Assembly (NCBI GenBank): GCA_021732975.1
Contig: JAKFWC010000022.1
Location: 1-64,000, forward strand
Length of the DNA stretch: 64,000 bases
From: Planctomycetaceae bacterium
GTDB taxonomy: Bacteria; Planctomycetota; Planctomycetia; Planctomycetales; Planctomycetaceae
Direction: 5' to 3'
Positions 45,335 to 53,758 of the stretch are shown here, piece after piece (the first letter of the stretch is position 1; each line of letters opens with the position of its first letter). The position numbers were made by a program, and so were the translations under genes. The notes under the pieces are model-generated. The model saw only the letters and a program-made list of their open reading frames with translations. It was not told where the DNA came from and did no database searches.

Positions 45335-45715
45335 TCAATCGAATTCGATGTGCTCAGCCTGCGCGGTGCGGACGAGTGTCGTCTGCGGAAGACGGTCGTC
45401 TTCATCCGTTCGAGGAAGCGTTAACGCTTCGCGCTTCGTCCCCGGCAGGCGGAGTTCCGGCCACCGGACTTCTTTCTTCGCGGTGGACGTAGAGAGCGCC
45501 GGTTTCACAACCGCGTGGTCTGCCGTGCCCTGAGCGATGCCCCGCTGATAGTTCTTGGTGTCTTTTTTGGCCGGGGCGACCTGAAAACTGAGCCACGGCA
45601 TTTTGCTGGCGCTGCTGCTGGTCAGGCTGGGATGTTCGATGGCGCAGCCGGGTGCTACTAAGAGGACGACGAGTCCTGCAAATCGAAATCGAAGGCTATG
45701 GCCAAGCCCGCGCAT
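45335..45715 (-). CDS. Lipoprotein of unknown function
   Basis: A 126-residue lipoprotein. The signal sequence RFRFAGLVVLLVAPGC ends in a lipobox with Cys near residue 24. The mature part is polar, with KKDTKNYQRGIAQG and LRLPGTKREALTLPRTDEDD, and shows no known fold. ATG 45715 is chosen as it starts the signal peptide; a longer frame to 45934 is Cys-rich noise. A 10-bp-stem hairpin lies 25 bp upstream of the start. Confidence 0.65.
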   Translation of the reverse strand: MRGLGHSLRFRFAGLVVLLVAPGCAIEHPSLTSSSASKMPWLSFQVAPAKKDTKNYQRGIAQGTADHAVVKPALSTSTAKKEVRWPELRLPGTKREALTLPRTDEDDRLPQTTLVRTAQAEHIEFD

Positions 45716-45739
45716 CGCAACTCCATAGAATGGGATTAG

Positions 45740-45764
45740 CGCGGGTGATAGCAAATCACCCGCG
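45740..45764 (-). promoter_or_regulatory. Hairpin in the 5' region of the lipoprotein gene
   Basis: CGCGGGTGAT-AGCAA-ATCACCCGCG is a perfect 10-bp stem, 25 bases from the ATG at 45715, so it would lie in the leader. It may be an operator, an attenuator or another REP element. The gap 45716-46056 also holds a CCGTCA-CTGCGA-TGACGG hairpin at 45995-46012 in front of the beta-barrel gene, and nothing else that I recognise. Confidence 0.45.
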
Positions 45765-46056
45765 AGTGCGCGAAGAGCGCTTGGCCCCCTTGACGCCCAG
45801 TGAAGGCATCCCACAGAAATGTCTTCGCAATCGACGCAAGCGACACATGCTTCGCATTCAACCCATTCCAGCACGTCAAATCCGGCAGAACCGTCATATT
45901 TTGACCTGACGTGCCAAATTCGACTCAGCCGCATTCACGGCATATCCGATACAGATGGTATAGCCGTCAAAGTCGGATGACTGCGCGAAGCGCGCCGTCA
46001 CTGCGATGACGGACGGAGCCGTTCCCACCGCCGTGAGAAACTCCAGGAAGGTGAAT

Positions 46057-47403
46057 ATGGTTAGGTGGTGCCCCCTCACCGCGCTCCTCGTCGCGACCGC
46101 CCTGATCCCCGAGATCGGGTGGGCGCAACCTCCGGGGTATTTGCCTCCCGACGGTGGCGTCGTCCCGGCGGGCTGGAAATCCGGCGGCGGTTATCCGCCT
46201 CCCTATGCCCTTCCGCAGGGGCCACGTGGCCCGGGCAATACCACGTTCGTCGAATTACCCGACGACAAGGGCTTCGCCTATGAAGGTTCGCCCTTCGACC
46301 AAGCGATCAACAATGTCTTCCGGCACGGCTCGTTGCGGCTGGAATACCTGCTGTGGGATATCAGCAATCCTGGGCGAAACATCCTCGGCGCTGACGTGCA
46401 GTCGCCTGATGTGAACCAACCCGACCCCACGCAACCGTTCGACTTTCTGATTCCCGGCCAACTCAACCAGACGCGTGCCGTAGCACCGTCGTTGGACCAG
46501 GTCAACACGAACGATAATAACGGCATTCGCGGTACCTACACGCTGCCGTTCACGGCCGGGGCGTTTGAAGCCAGCATCTTCGCGCTGCAAACCAGTCACT
46601 CCGCCGTTCCGATTCCCGTCGAGAACGTCATCGATGTCAACGACTCCGACCTCGACTTGCTGACGACCGATTCCGTCAATGCTATCGGTGCGATTTACAC
46701 ACCGTTGCTTATTAACGGGATCGTACCACTCGGCGGATTGGGCCTCGTCTGGGATCAAGGCTATCGCGCCGAACTCCGCACAGCCGTGTGGGGTACGGAA
46801 GGCAACTGGGTCGGTAACGCCTTCGATCCCAATAGCCCGTTGCAACTGAGCCCAATCTTCGGTATCCGCATGCTGGAATTCCGGGAAGACCTGCGACAAA
46901 TCGGAGCCTACAACTTCTCGGTCACCGCAGCCGACGGCACCATCACCACCTCGGTGGTGGAACGGCGCATCAACTCGACCACCGACAATTATGTGTTCGG
47001 TCCGCAACTCGGTTTCCGCAGCGAACTCGTCTCGCAATGGGTGTCGTTCGGTGCTCAACCCAAGATCATGATGGGCGTGAACTCCTACCGGGCCGCCATC
47101 CAGACGCAGAACATTCTGTCGCCGACAGATGTCAACCAACGGCTGGAAGAAAAGAACACCACGTTCGGAATCATCGGGGACCTGGAAGTCTACTCCAAGA
47201 TCCACGTCCGGCCGCACTTCAACCTGTTCGTGGCGTACAACCTGATGTGGGCCGGGCTGCTCACACGACCGGCAGAAAACATCGTCTACAACGTCGGCGG
47301 TGCCGTCGGTGGGGCGGGTCGTCAATCCGACTTCCAACTCGATCTCAACTACTCCGGGGCAATGTTCCAGGGGCTGAGCGTCGGTGGTGAGCTGACCTAC
47401 TGA
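46057..47403 (+). CDS. BBP7-type outer-membrane beta-barrel protein
   Basis: A 448-residue exported protein. A signal peptide (about 1-24, ALIPEIGWAQP) is followed by a Pro/Gly-rich stretch (25-65) and a barrel of alternating amphipathic strands, for example SLRLEYLLWDI, IRGTYTLPFTAGAFEASIFA, IFGIRMLEFREDLRQIG, VFGPQLGFRSEL, FGAQPKIMMGVNSYRA and the closing FQGLSVGGELTY with aromatic C-terminus. This fits the planctomycete BBP7 family, abundant proteins of the outer membrane. AGGAAGG lies 6 bases before ATG 46057. It is a single gene with a strong terminator. Confidence 0.88.
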   Translation: MVRWCPLTALLVATALIPEIGWAQPPGYLPPDGGVVPAGWKSGGGYPPPYALPQGPRGPGNTTFVELPDDKGFAYEGSPFDQAINNVFRHGSLRLEYLLWDISNPGRNILGADVQSPDVNQPDPTQPFDFLIPGQLNQTRAVAPSLDQVNTNDNNGIRGTYTLPFTAGAFEASIFALQTSHSAVPIPVENVIDVNDSDLDLLTTDSVNAIGAIYTPLLINGIVPLGGLGLVWDQGYRAELRTAVWGTEGNWVGNAFDPNSPLQLSPIFGIRMLEFREDLRQIGAYNFSVTAADGTITTSVVERRINSTTDNYVFGPQLGFRSELVSQWVSFGAQPKIMMGVNSYRAAIQTQNILSPTDVNQRLEEKNTTFGIIGDLEVYSKIHVRPHFNLFVAYNLMWAGLLTRPAENIVYNVGGAVGGAGRQSDFQLDLNYSGAMFQGLSVGGELTY

Positions 47404-47433
47404 TCATGCCATGATCGTTCAATCAACAAAAGA

Positions 47434-47465
47434 AGCCCAGGGAATGCGTTCCCTGGGCTCTTTTC
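47434..47465 (+). terminator. Rho-independent terminator of the beta-barrel gene
   Basis: AGCCCAGGGAA-TGCG-TTCCCTGGGCT, an 11-bp perfect stem followed by CTTTTC. A member of the AGCCCAGGGA family. Confidence 0.85.
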
Positions 47466-47485
47466 ATTGGCATTCGCCCGCGCGT

Positions 47486-47562
47486 CTTAGCCCCCGGTCA
47501 ATGACCGGGGGAAACGAGTCCGGCAATGAACGTTCTCCCCCTGTCGTCGACGGGGGGAGAAG
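47486..47562. repeat. Two REP-like palindromes between convergent genes
   Basis: TCTTAGCCCCCGGTCA-A-TGACCGGGGG (47485-47511) is the same unit as at 7852-7951. A second hairpin, TTCTCCCCCTGTCG/TCGACGGGGGGAGAA (47533-47561), follows. They precede the SMP-30-like stop codon. Confidence 0.8.
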
Positions 47563-47567
47563 ACACG

Positions 47568-49058
47568 TCACTTAATCTCGTAGGCCTGTTCTTTCTTCTC
47601 GTCGCCACCGAACGATTGCCGCAATTTTTCGGCTGCGGCGGCGATGGTGCGATCGGGACCGGTCAGCCGCAGGAAGTAGTTCCCTTTGCCCTTCACCTGC
47701 AGGATCACGCCCAGCGAACGGTAATCAGGCGTCGGTTCTTTCTTGCCCGCAATAGGTGGCCCGATCGGTTTCAGGTACGTGCCGCTGACATCGCTGAAGT
47801 AGTACGTTCCTTGGGGAGACTCACCCTGCGCGAGCTTGATCTTCTTGTTTTCGCCGGTGAACTGGTCGTTCCAGCGCTTGAGGTTCGGATCGACGCCGCC
47901 ACCGTCACCTTCAAAGAACGAGATCACCAACTCGCCGGGATCTTTATCGCCGGTGATGGCCGGGATTGCGAACTGAGCCAATCGCAGCCGGTTCGCTGGC
48001 GGTTGGTCTTTCCAATCGGCGGGAACTTTCAACGTGATGTCGCCCACTTTCTTCTCCGTCGCGGCGACCGGCTTTTCATCCGCGACCAGACGAACCGGAA
48101 TGCTGCGATCACGACGGCTGACTTGCGGAGTCGGGCGCGGTCCCTTGGCAGCGAACGGGGCACCGTCCACGTTCATCGCTAACGAGTACAGACTCGTCCG
48201 AGCGGTGATGAATAGAGTCTTGTTGTCCGGGCCACCGAACTTGCAATTCGCCGGATGTTCGGGCACAGGAATGCGACCGATCAGCTCCCCCGATGGACTG
48301 AGCACGACCACGCTGTTGTAGGTGCAATAGATGCGGCCTTCACTATCGAGAGCCATCCCATCCGGACCGCCGCCGTCGAGAGTTGCATCGCCAGTGTAGA
48401 TCAACTTGCCGCCGCCGATTTTGCCGGGAGCAGTGATCGGGTAGACCCACACTTCGCGCTTGTCCGGTTCGGCAACAATCAACTGCTGTCCCGCTGCCGC
48501 GACCAGCACCCCGTTGGGTCGTTTCAACGAATCGATCACACGGGTCGTCTTGCCATCCGCGTCAACATAGTAAACCCCCATCACCGACTGTTCGCGACCT
48601 TCTTCCGAACCATAACGCGGGTCGGTGAAGTACAACCCGCCGGTGAAATCGAGCGCGAGATCGTTCGGGCTGTTGAGTTTCTTCCCTTCGAATTGATCGC
48701 AGAGGACTTCGATCTTGCCGTCCACTCCACCGACACGGACGACGCGGCGAGCCTCACCCTGACAGACGTAAAGATGACCGGCGGCGTCGAACATCAAGCC
48801 GTTCGATTTGCCCGACGGCTTCATGAAATCGCTGGCCTTCCCATCTTCTTCCACACGCACGATGCGGCTGTTGGGGATATCGCTGAAGACCAGAAAGCCC
48901 TTGGGGCTGTACGCCGGACCTTCGGTAAACTTGCAGTCGCCGACGACTTTCTTGACTTCGGCCCCATCCTGAATGAGCGCAGCCACGTCGGCTCGCGCGG
49001 TTGACTCAAACCCAAGCATCACGCCCAGCATCAGGGCGACTGTTACACGCACCGGCAT
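47568..49058 (-). CDS. Exported SMP-30/gluconolactonase-like protein with C-terminal extra domain
   Basis: A 496-residue exported protein. A signal peptide (1-23, FESTARADV) is followed by a six-bladed SMP-30 propeller (about 25-320) with the metal-site blocks KFTEGPAYSPKGFLVFSDI (Glu), LNSPNDLALDFTGGLYFTDP (Asn), KRPNGVLV (Asn) and GGPDGMALDSEGRIY (Asp), so lactonase-type activity is likely. A second domain (about 340-490: ITLKVPADWKDQPPANRLR, ELVISFFEGDGGGVDPNLKRW, GTYYFSDVSGTY) is a beta domain seen alone in other planctomycete proteins. ATG 49058 follows AGGAG. The fusion suggests one protein for binding and cleavage of a sugar lactone; the substrate is unknown. Confidence 0.87.
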   Translation of the reverse strand: MPVRVTVALMLGVMLGFESTARADVAALIQDGAEVKKVVGDCKFTEGPAYSPKGFLVFSDIPNSRIVRVEEDGKASDFMKPSGKSNGLMFDAAGHLYVCQGEARRVVRVGGVDGKIEVLCDQFEGKKLNSPNDLALDFTGGLYFTDPRYGSEEGREQSVMGVYYVDADGKTTRVIDSLKRPNGVLVAAAGQQLIVAEPDKREVWVYPITAPGKIGGGKLIYTGDATLDGGGPDGMALDSEGRIYCTYNSVVVLSPSGELIGRIPVPEHPANCKFGGPDNKTLFITARTSLYSLAMNVDGAPFAAKGPRPTPQVSRRDRSIPVRLVADEKPVAATEKKVGDITLKVPADWKDQPPANRLRLAQFAIPAITGDKDPGELVISFFEGDGGGVDPNLKRWNDQFTGENKKIKLAQGESPQGTYYFSDVSGTYLKPIGPPIAGKKEPTPDYRSLGVILQVKGKGNYFLRLTGPDRTIAAAAEKLRQSFGGDEKKEQAYEIK

Positions 49059-49236
49059 TATCCATCTCCTGCCACACAGGGAGTTCATCGAATCCATTAC
49101 GATTGTTGGACGCGACGCACGGAATTGCAAACAAACCGCGTATGCACTTCGCCGGATGCCAGCGTCGGCGCTCGAAGAAAATTCCCTATAAGCGCGGGCG
49201 CTGGGATCCGGCGAAGCGCAAGCGGGCTGAGGGAAA

Positions 49237-50487
49237 CTATTTTTGCCAGATCGACGCGTCGCACCAGTTCGCGAGATCGCCGACATCGCCGAATTCACCG
49301 TAGTCGACGAAGAGCGTGAGCGTCTTCGCCCCGTCGAGTTTAATCGATGGCAACACGACCTTCGAACTGCGGCCGGTGAGTTCTTCGCTTTCCCACACCA
49401 CGCGATCATCCACCCGTACGGTAAAACGCGCGGAACCGGTTCCTTCGGACGCGTCGTCGATACCAACCGTAGCACGGAAGACACTGTCGCCCGATTCCAC
49501 ACGGTAGGTGACTTCAGCCCGACTAGGCATGCTCACCCCCGCCGCGAATTCTTCGCCACGCAGCGACAACGGCGACTGAGCCACACTGCGATCCAGTGCG
49601 AGGGAGCGCGTTCCCGCCAAGTACGGCGTGAGCTTCGTCTCGATGGGTTCTCGTTGTACGAGCGATTGCCGTTGCGAACTCCACCGCGTCAATTTTTCGA
49701 TTTCATGCCGCGGAAGAACCAGCGAGCCGCCGATGGGGAGCGTCCATTCGATGGTGAGATCGGGACGCGGTCGGCATTCGGTGGCGGTGAAACGGGTGCC
49801 GTCGACGAGCATCACGGTCCACCATGTCGCGGGCAGTTTGTCCTTCGCGGTGAGTTCCGGATCGAAGCGAATCCACCGCAGTCGTTGGAGATCGAGTTGC
49901 ATCGCGCCGAGAGAACCCTGCCATTGCACGAGGCCGTTATCCCACGCGGTGAACTCGCCCGAAAGATCATCGCCCACGACGAGTCGGACGACATCGTTCC
50001 CCGGCGGTAAACGGGTCAGTGCGCCAAGCCATTCCCGTCGAATGGCCGGTGCCGGGGGAAGTTGTCGAATGATCGCCGCGACATTCTCCAGCGGAAAGAC
50101 GAGTTCGGGTCGTCGGGGCGAGCGTGACCACGCCGCGGTGAGCGTGTCGTCCGCCACTTTCACTACCGAGACCGGAAAGCAGTCGCCGGTGCCGAGCACA
50201 ACCCAATCGCTGGTTTGATGCCGACGCTTGGCCAGCGGGAACCGGACATCGGCGATGTCGGTGAGGGGGACAGATCGTTTCTCATGGACCGTGATGGTGA
50301 GTTTCTCTGTGGTCCACGATTCGAGCTTGCCGCAGACTTCGTCGCCGTTGGCCTGCGTGACGCAGATGTCGGGTTCAGCAGCGGTCACGGATGAACTAAA
50401 AAACAAGCAGAAGAAGAGAATCACCGGGGGGACTAACGTCCCCCCGCTCACCAATGTCGCTGGAGAAGCCGAAGACATGGCGATCAT
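49237..50487 (-). CDS. Exported NPCBM-domain protein
   Basis: A 416-residue exported protein. A signal peptide (about 1-36, LFFCLFFSSSVTAAEP) precedes a ~240-residue region of beta repeats (GDEVCGKLESWTTEKLTI and the like, short Sm-like strands). A C-terminal NPCBM/NEW2 carbohydrate-binding domain follows (SLRGEEFAAGVSMPSRAEV, then FRATVGIDDASEGTGSARF). It probably binds a glycan at the cell surface. ATG 50487 overlaps the stop codon of the upstream terpene-cyclase-like gene (ATGA), so the two are coupled. The NPCBM call is firm; the rest is not recognised. Confidence 0.8.
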   Translation of the reverse strand: MIAMSSASPATLVSGGTLVPPVILFFCLFFSSSVTAAEPDICVTQANGDEVCGKLESWTTEKLTITVHEKRSVPLTDIADVRFPLAKRRHQTSDWVVLGTGDCFPVSVVKVADDTLTAAWSRSPRRPELVFPLENVAAIIRQLPPAPAIRREWLGALTRLPPGNDVVRLVVGDDLSGEFTAWDNGLVQWQGSLGAMQLDLQRLRWIRFDPELTAKDKLPATWWTVMLVDGTRFTATECRPRPDLTIEWTLPIGGSLVLPRHEIEKLTRWSSQRQSLVQREPIETKLTPYLAGTRSLALDRSVAQSPLSLRGEEFAAGVSMPSRAEVTYRVESGDSVFRATVGIDDASEGTGSARFTVRVDDRVVWESEELTGRSSKVVLPSIKLDGAKTLTLFVDYGEFGDVGDLANWCDASIWQK

Positions 50488-51494
50488 CGCTGGAAAATCG
50501 GCAGGTAGTTATTCGGCATCTGCAGGATCAGGCAGGCCATCGCAGTACCGTATTCGTTGTTGACGAGGGAGTCGGGCCAACTGCCGTCGGGCAACTGGCG
50601 GGATAGCAGTTCGTCGCGGATCGAGGGGTACCACGTTTTCCAATACTTGTCCCCGGCGTGCCACATCACCTGCACGGCGTAGTAATGCCCGTAGAAATAG
50701 TGCGGCTCGTAGCGGAGCAGTTCGCCCTGTGGTTGATGCTGCACGAGGTACTTCAACCCGCGCTCGAGCTCTTCCCCTTCGTATACACCGGCACTGTAGA
50801 GGGCCACGAGCGCCGCTGCCGACCGCGGGAAGGCACTCCGGGGCGCTTGCCGAACCTGATACTGGTATCCGCCATCCGCGGTCTGGCAACGGCGAACGTA
50901 ATCCAGACAGGCATCCACGGTCGCCTTCGGCACCGCCACCCCGGCATTTCGCGCGGCTCGCAGCGCCATCATCTGGCAGACCGTCACCGAAATATCGGCT
51001 TCCTTGCCATCGGGATCATACCGCCATCCTCCTTCTTTGTTTTGCGAATTGACAATGAGTTGCACGGCGGCTTTGAGCGCTGTGCGCACTTCATCTTTCG
51101 GTGACATCCCGTAGACTTCGGCTAGAAAGAGAGTGGCGAAACCGTGACCGTACATTGGTCCGTGAGCGGCGCTATCACTGCGAATGATGAAGCCCGAGGG
51201 TTCCGCCGACGACAAAATGAAGTCGACGGTGCGGGCCACGTTCGGTCCATATTGACCGCGGCCGGGCGTGTGTCCCGCCGAAAGAAACGCCATGCCCGCC
51301 AGGGACGAGACCGCGACATTCCGCTTGTAGACACTTCCCGATCCGAACGAGCCGTCGGTGTGTTGTCTCGCGGCAAGGTACGACAAGCCGGCGTCGATGG
51401 CCCGCTGGGTTTCCGGGGTGACCAATTCCTTGCCGCTGGCTTCGACGGAGTTCGTCGTGGGCGGCGCCGCGGACAACGGCAGCGCGAACAGCAA
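50484..51494 (-). CDS. Exported prenyltransferase/squalene-oxidase-repeat protein (start uncertain)
   Basis: A protein of at least 336 residues built of alpha/alpha-toroid repeats of the squalene-hopene cyclase and prenyltransferase type: GLSYLAARQHTDGSFGSGSV, QLIVNSQNKEGGWRYDPDGK, CLDYVRRCQTADGGYQYQV and LLSRQLPDGSWPDS. The DxDD acid motif of cyclases is not seen, so it is more likely a scaffold or binding protein of the kind common in planctomycetes. The hydrophobic leader (FAALILLFALPLSAAPP) has no ATG or GTG close by; TTG 51494 falls inside that leader, and the open frame runs on to 51806 through the preceding gene. The start is therefore unresolved. It lies between a lipoprotein gene and an NPCBM gene in one operon. 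Confidence 0.75.
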   Translation of the reverse strand: MLFALPLSAAPPTTNSVEASGKELVTPETQRAIDAGLSYLAARQHTDGSFGSGSVYKRNVAVSSLAGMAFLSAGHTPGRGQYGPNVARTVDFILSSAEPSGFIIRSDSAAHGPMYGHGFATLFLAEVYGMSPKDEVRTALKAAVQLIVNSQNKEGGWRYDPDGKEADISVTVCQMMALRAARNAGVAVPKATVDACLDYVRRCQTADGGYQYQVRQAPRSAFPRSAAALVALYSAGVYEGEELERGLKYLVQHQPQGELLRYEPHYFYGHYYAVQVMWHAGDKYWKTWYPSIRDELLSRQLPDGSWPDSLVNNEYGTAMACLILQMPNNYLPIFQR

Positions 51495-51510
51495 GATCAG
51501 AGCCGCGAAG

Positions 51511-51906
51511 TTACTGCAACGGAACGACGCCGGACGCCGTGCTCCACGGCAATTGGCTGTTCGCGGCAGTGCCGATTGGTTGCGGCGCGAGGACGGTCGC
51601 TCCGGGAACGCGCCACAGGGGTTGCGGACCGCGGGCGAAGACCGGTCCCCCGGCGTGGGGGTACATCGCCTGCAACTGCCGCATGTTAAGTGCTTTCCGC
51701 GAGTCACTGCGCGGTTCCACAAAGGTCCGCGGTCGGCTGGCCGTATCGGGGCCGGACGATTCATCCGCAAACGGATCATGACTATCGTACGAACGGGCTT
51801 CCACATTCAAGTCGCGCGGGGTGCAGGTGAGCAGCCGCGTTTCCTGCGGGCCAATGCAGCCCGCCAGAAACAGCCCTGTCACCATCCATGCCACGCCTCG
51901 ACTCAT
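51511..51906 (-). CDS. Small lipoprotein
   Basis: A 131-residue lipoprotein. The signal ends in a lipobox LFLAGC (Cys about residue 17). The mature part is Pro/Arg-rich and has no fold that I know (SYDSHDPFADESSGPDTA, then QLQAMYPHAGGP). ATG 51906 begins the signal peptide; AAGGAT precedes it. It is the first gene of a three-gene unit with the toroid and NPCBM proteins, so it may anchor them at the membrane, which is inference. Confidence 0.65.
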   Translation of the reverse strand: MSRGVAWMVTGLFLAGCIGPQETRLLTCTPRDLNVEARSYDSHDPFADESSGPDTASRPRTFVEPRSDSRKALNMRQLQAMYPHAGGPVFARGPQPLWRVPGATVLAPQPIGTAANSQLPWSTASGVVPLQ

Positions 51907-52109
51907 CTTCGTGACGATCCTTCGTCCCGGGTTTTCGACTCCGTCGACCACCGGCAATTTCTGCCGAACGGTACTGTAGCAGGTCCGTCCCGTTTTCGCC
52001 TAGACGGAATTCCGCGACCAGCCATATCGGAACCTCTTTTCCAGGAACAACTTACCGAACCAGACCGCAAATTCAGTCTCCACAATCCCGTCCCAGTAAC
52101 CTCATTACC

Positions 52110-52177
52110 CGCTTGCGGTTTCGCGCCCCGTGCAGAGGCACTCAGCGTGTCCATCGCGGGGCGTGAAACCGCGAGCG
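52110..52177. repeat. REP-like inverted repeat
   Basis: CGCTTGCGGTTTCGCGCCCCG (52110-52130) pairs with CGGGGCGTGAAACCGCGAGCG (52157-52177), 19 of 21 positions. It is the only structure in the 369-bp gap 51907-52275 between divergent genes. Confidence 0.7.
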
Positions 52178-52275
52178 GCGTCAGTGGCCCGGTTCAAGAT
52201 TCGAGATTTTCCGGGAACTCCGAAACCGACCCGCTACAATCAACACAGGTGCAGACTTGAGGCAGAGAAACCATT

Positions 52276-53652
52276 ATGAACGGACGACACACGGCCTGGA
52301 TCATCGCGGTCGGCCTCTTGGCTTCCTCCGCCGCGGCGCAACAAAACGGCGGCGGCAATAACAACAACCAGAATCAGAACAACAGCGGCATCACCATCAA
52401 CGCCGCGGGCATCGTGGCCCCCGGATTCACCGCCGATCACTCCAGCAAACTCGACCGAAAACGGCGGCAAATCCTCGCTGGCAAAACGCTCTCGGACAGT
52501 GTCAATCACGCCAGCGATTGCCGCAAGGTCTCGCTCTTCTCGCTGGAACAAGCGATCTCTCAAGCGCAGGACAAAGGCGAAAAGCTCAGCGACGAAGTCC
52601 GCTACCTCGCGGGTTTACAACGGGTCGATTATCTCTTTGTCGATGTCGAGACGAACGATTTGATTCTGGCGGGTCCGGCGGATGGTTTTGCCCCGGATGC
52701 CAGCGGGCGGATGCGCGGCCTCGAATCGGGACGGCCGACGCTGCTGCTCGATGATTTGATCGTCGCCTGGCGGTTTGCCATGAAGACGAGCCAGGTCGGC
52801 TGTTCCATCGATCCCCGTCCGGCGAACCTCGCGGCCCTGCAACAGTACATCGCCCAGAACAGCTCTCCTGCCAACGTCACCGCGGTGGAAGCCCGCTACA
52901 AAAAGATGGCGGAAGTCTTGGGCATGCACGACATCCGGGTGGAGGGCGTCCCCGCCGACTCGCATTTTGCCCGCACGCTGGTGGAAGCTGATTACCGCAT
53001 GAAACGGATCTCGCTGGGATTGGAAAACCCCGGCGTAAAAGGGCTGGTCAGCCACCTCGCGATGCTCAAAGGAGGCGGCAACGCCATCCAGCGCTGGTGG
53101 TTTGTGCCTCTCTACGATGGCTTGTATCGGAGCGAAGACCGGTTGGCCTTCCAACTGGTGGGCCAACGGGCACAGTTGTTGTCGCAGGACGAATTGTCCA
53201 ACGCCTCTGGAGATCGTTTTGCCGCTGCCACCACCCGCATGACCACGCAGGCGTGGTCCAAGCTGTTTACGGAAAAATTCGCAGCCCTCGCCGATGAGTT
53301 GCCGGTCTTCGCGGAACTGCAGAATCTCATTGACTGGTGTGTGCTCGTCGCCTTGATCGAGCGAGAACGGTTGGTCGAAAAAGTCGGCTGGAACCCGGGT
53401 GTGCTCACCGATGCGGAGAGACTTCCGCACGAAGCCGGTCCCGTCCCGAAGGAAGTTCCCGCGATGGTCAACATCAAACGAGCCGGCGGCAGCTCCATTA
53501 TCGGCCTGATCGCTGGCGGGGTCACGATTCGGCCTGGCCGGATGATTCGCGCGGAGTCGATCCAGACCGATCCCGCATTACGTCTCGACAGCCAACGAAC
53601 AGCAGCACTGCCGAAAGTGCGTCCCACCGCACAACACTGGTGGTGGGATTGA
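52276..53652 (+). CDS. Exported DUF1598 protein
   Basis: A 458-residue exported protein. A signal peptide (1-21, LASSAAAQQ) is followed by an Asn/Gln/Gly-rich linker (GGGNNNNQNQNNSG). The DUF1598-type domain then has GLQRVDYLFVDVETNDLILA, GCSIDPRPANLAAL, DYRMKRISLGLENPGVKGL and RWWFVPLYDGLYRSED. The family is confined to planctomycetes, as far as I know, and has no assigned function. The start ATG is at 52276. It is followed by a perfect 28-bp inverted repeat. Confidence 0.85.
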   Translation: MNGRHTAWIIAVGLLASSAAAQQNGGGNNNNQNQNNSGITINAAGIVAPGFTADHSSKLDRKRRQILAGKTLSDSVNHASDCRKVSLFSLEQAISQAQDKGEKLSDEVRYLAGLQRVDYLFVDVETNDLILAGPADGFAPDASGRMRGLESGRPTLLLDDLIVAWRFAMKTSQVGCSIDPRPANLAALQQYIAQNSSPANVTAVEARYKKMAEVLGMHDIRVEGVPADSHFARTLVEADYRMKRISLGLENPGVKGLVSHLAMLKGGGNAIQRWWFVPLYDGLYRSEDRLAFQLVGQRAQLLSQDELSNASGDRFAAATTRMTTQAWSKLFTEKFAALADELPVFAELQNLIDWCVLVALIERERLVEKVGWNPGVLTDAERLPHEAGPVPKEVPAMVNIKRAGGSSIIGLIAGGVTIRPGRMIRAESIQTDPALRLDSQRTAALPKVRPTAQHWWWD

Positions 53653-53660
53653 ATAATGAT

Positions 53661-53730
53661 CACAGTCCGGAGCGCGAGCGACGGGAGTCATGGATTGAGA
53701 TCACTCCCGTCGCTCGCGCTCCGGACTGTG
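53661..53730. repeat. Perfect 28-bp inverted repeat
   Basis: CACAGTCCGGAGCGCGAGCG..GGGAGT (53661-53688) and its exact complement (53703-53730) with a 14-base loop, between two plus-strand genes. It may stop transcription from the DUF1598 gene or be a mobile palindrome. Confidence 0.85.
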
Positions 53731-53758
53731 AAAGAATTGTGATCAAAAGGATTTCCGC

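Noticed and set aside
50484..51494. Squalene-hopene or terpene cyclase
   Set aside because: The toroid repeats are there, but the DxDD catalytic motif is not seen and the protein is about half the length of a cyclase.
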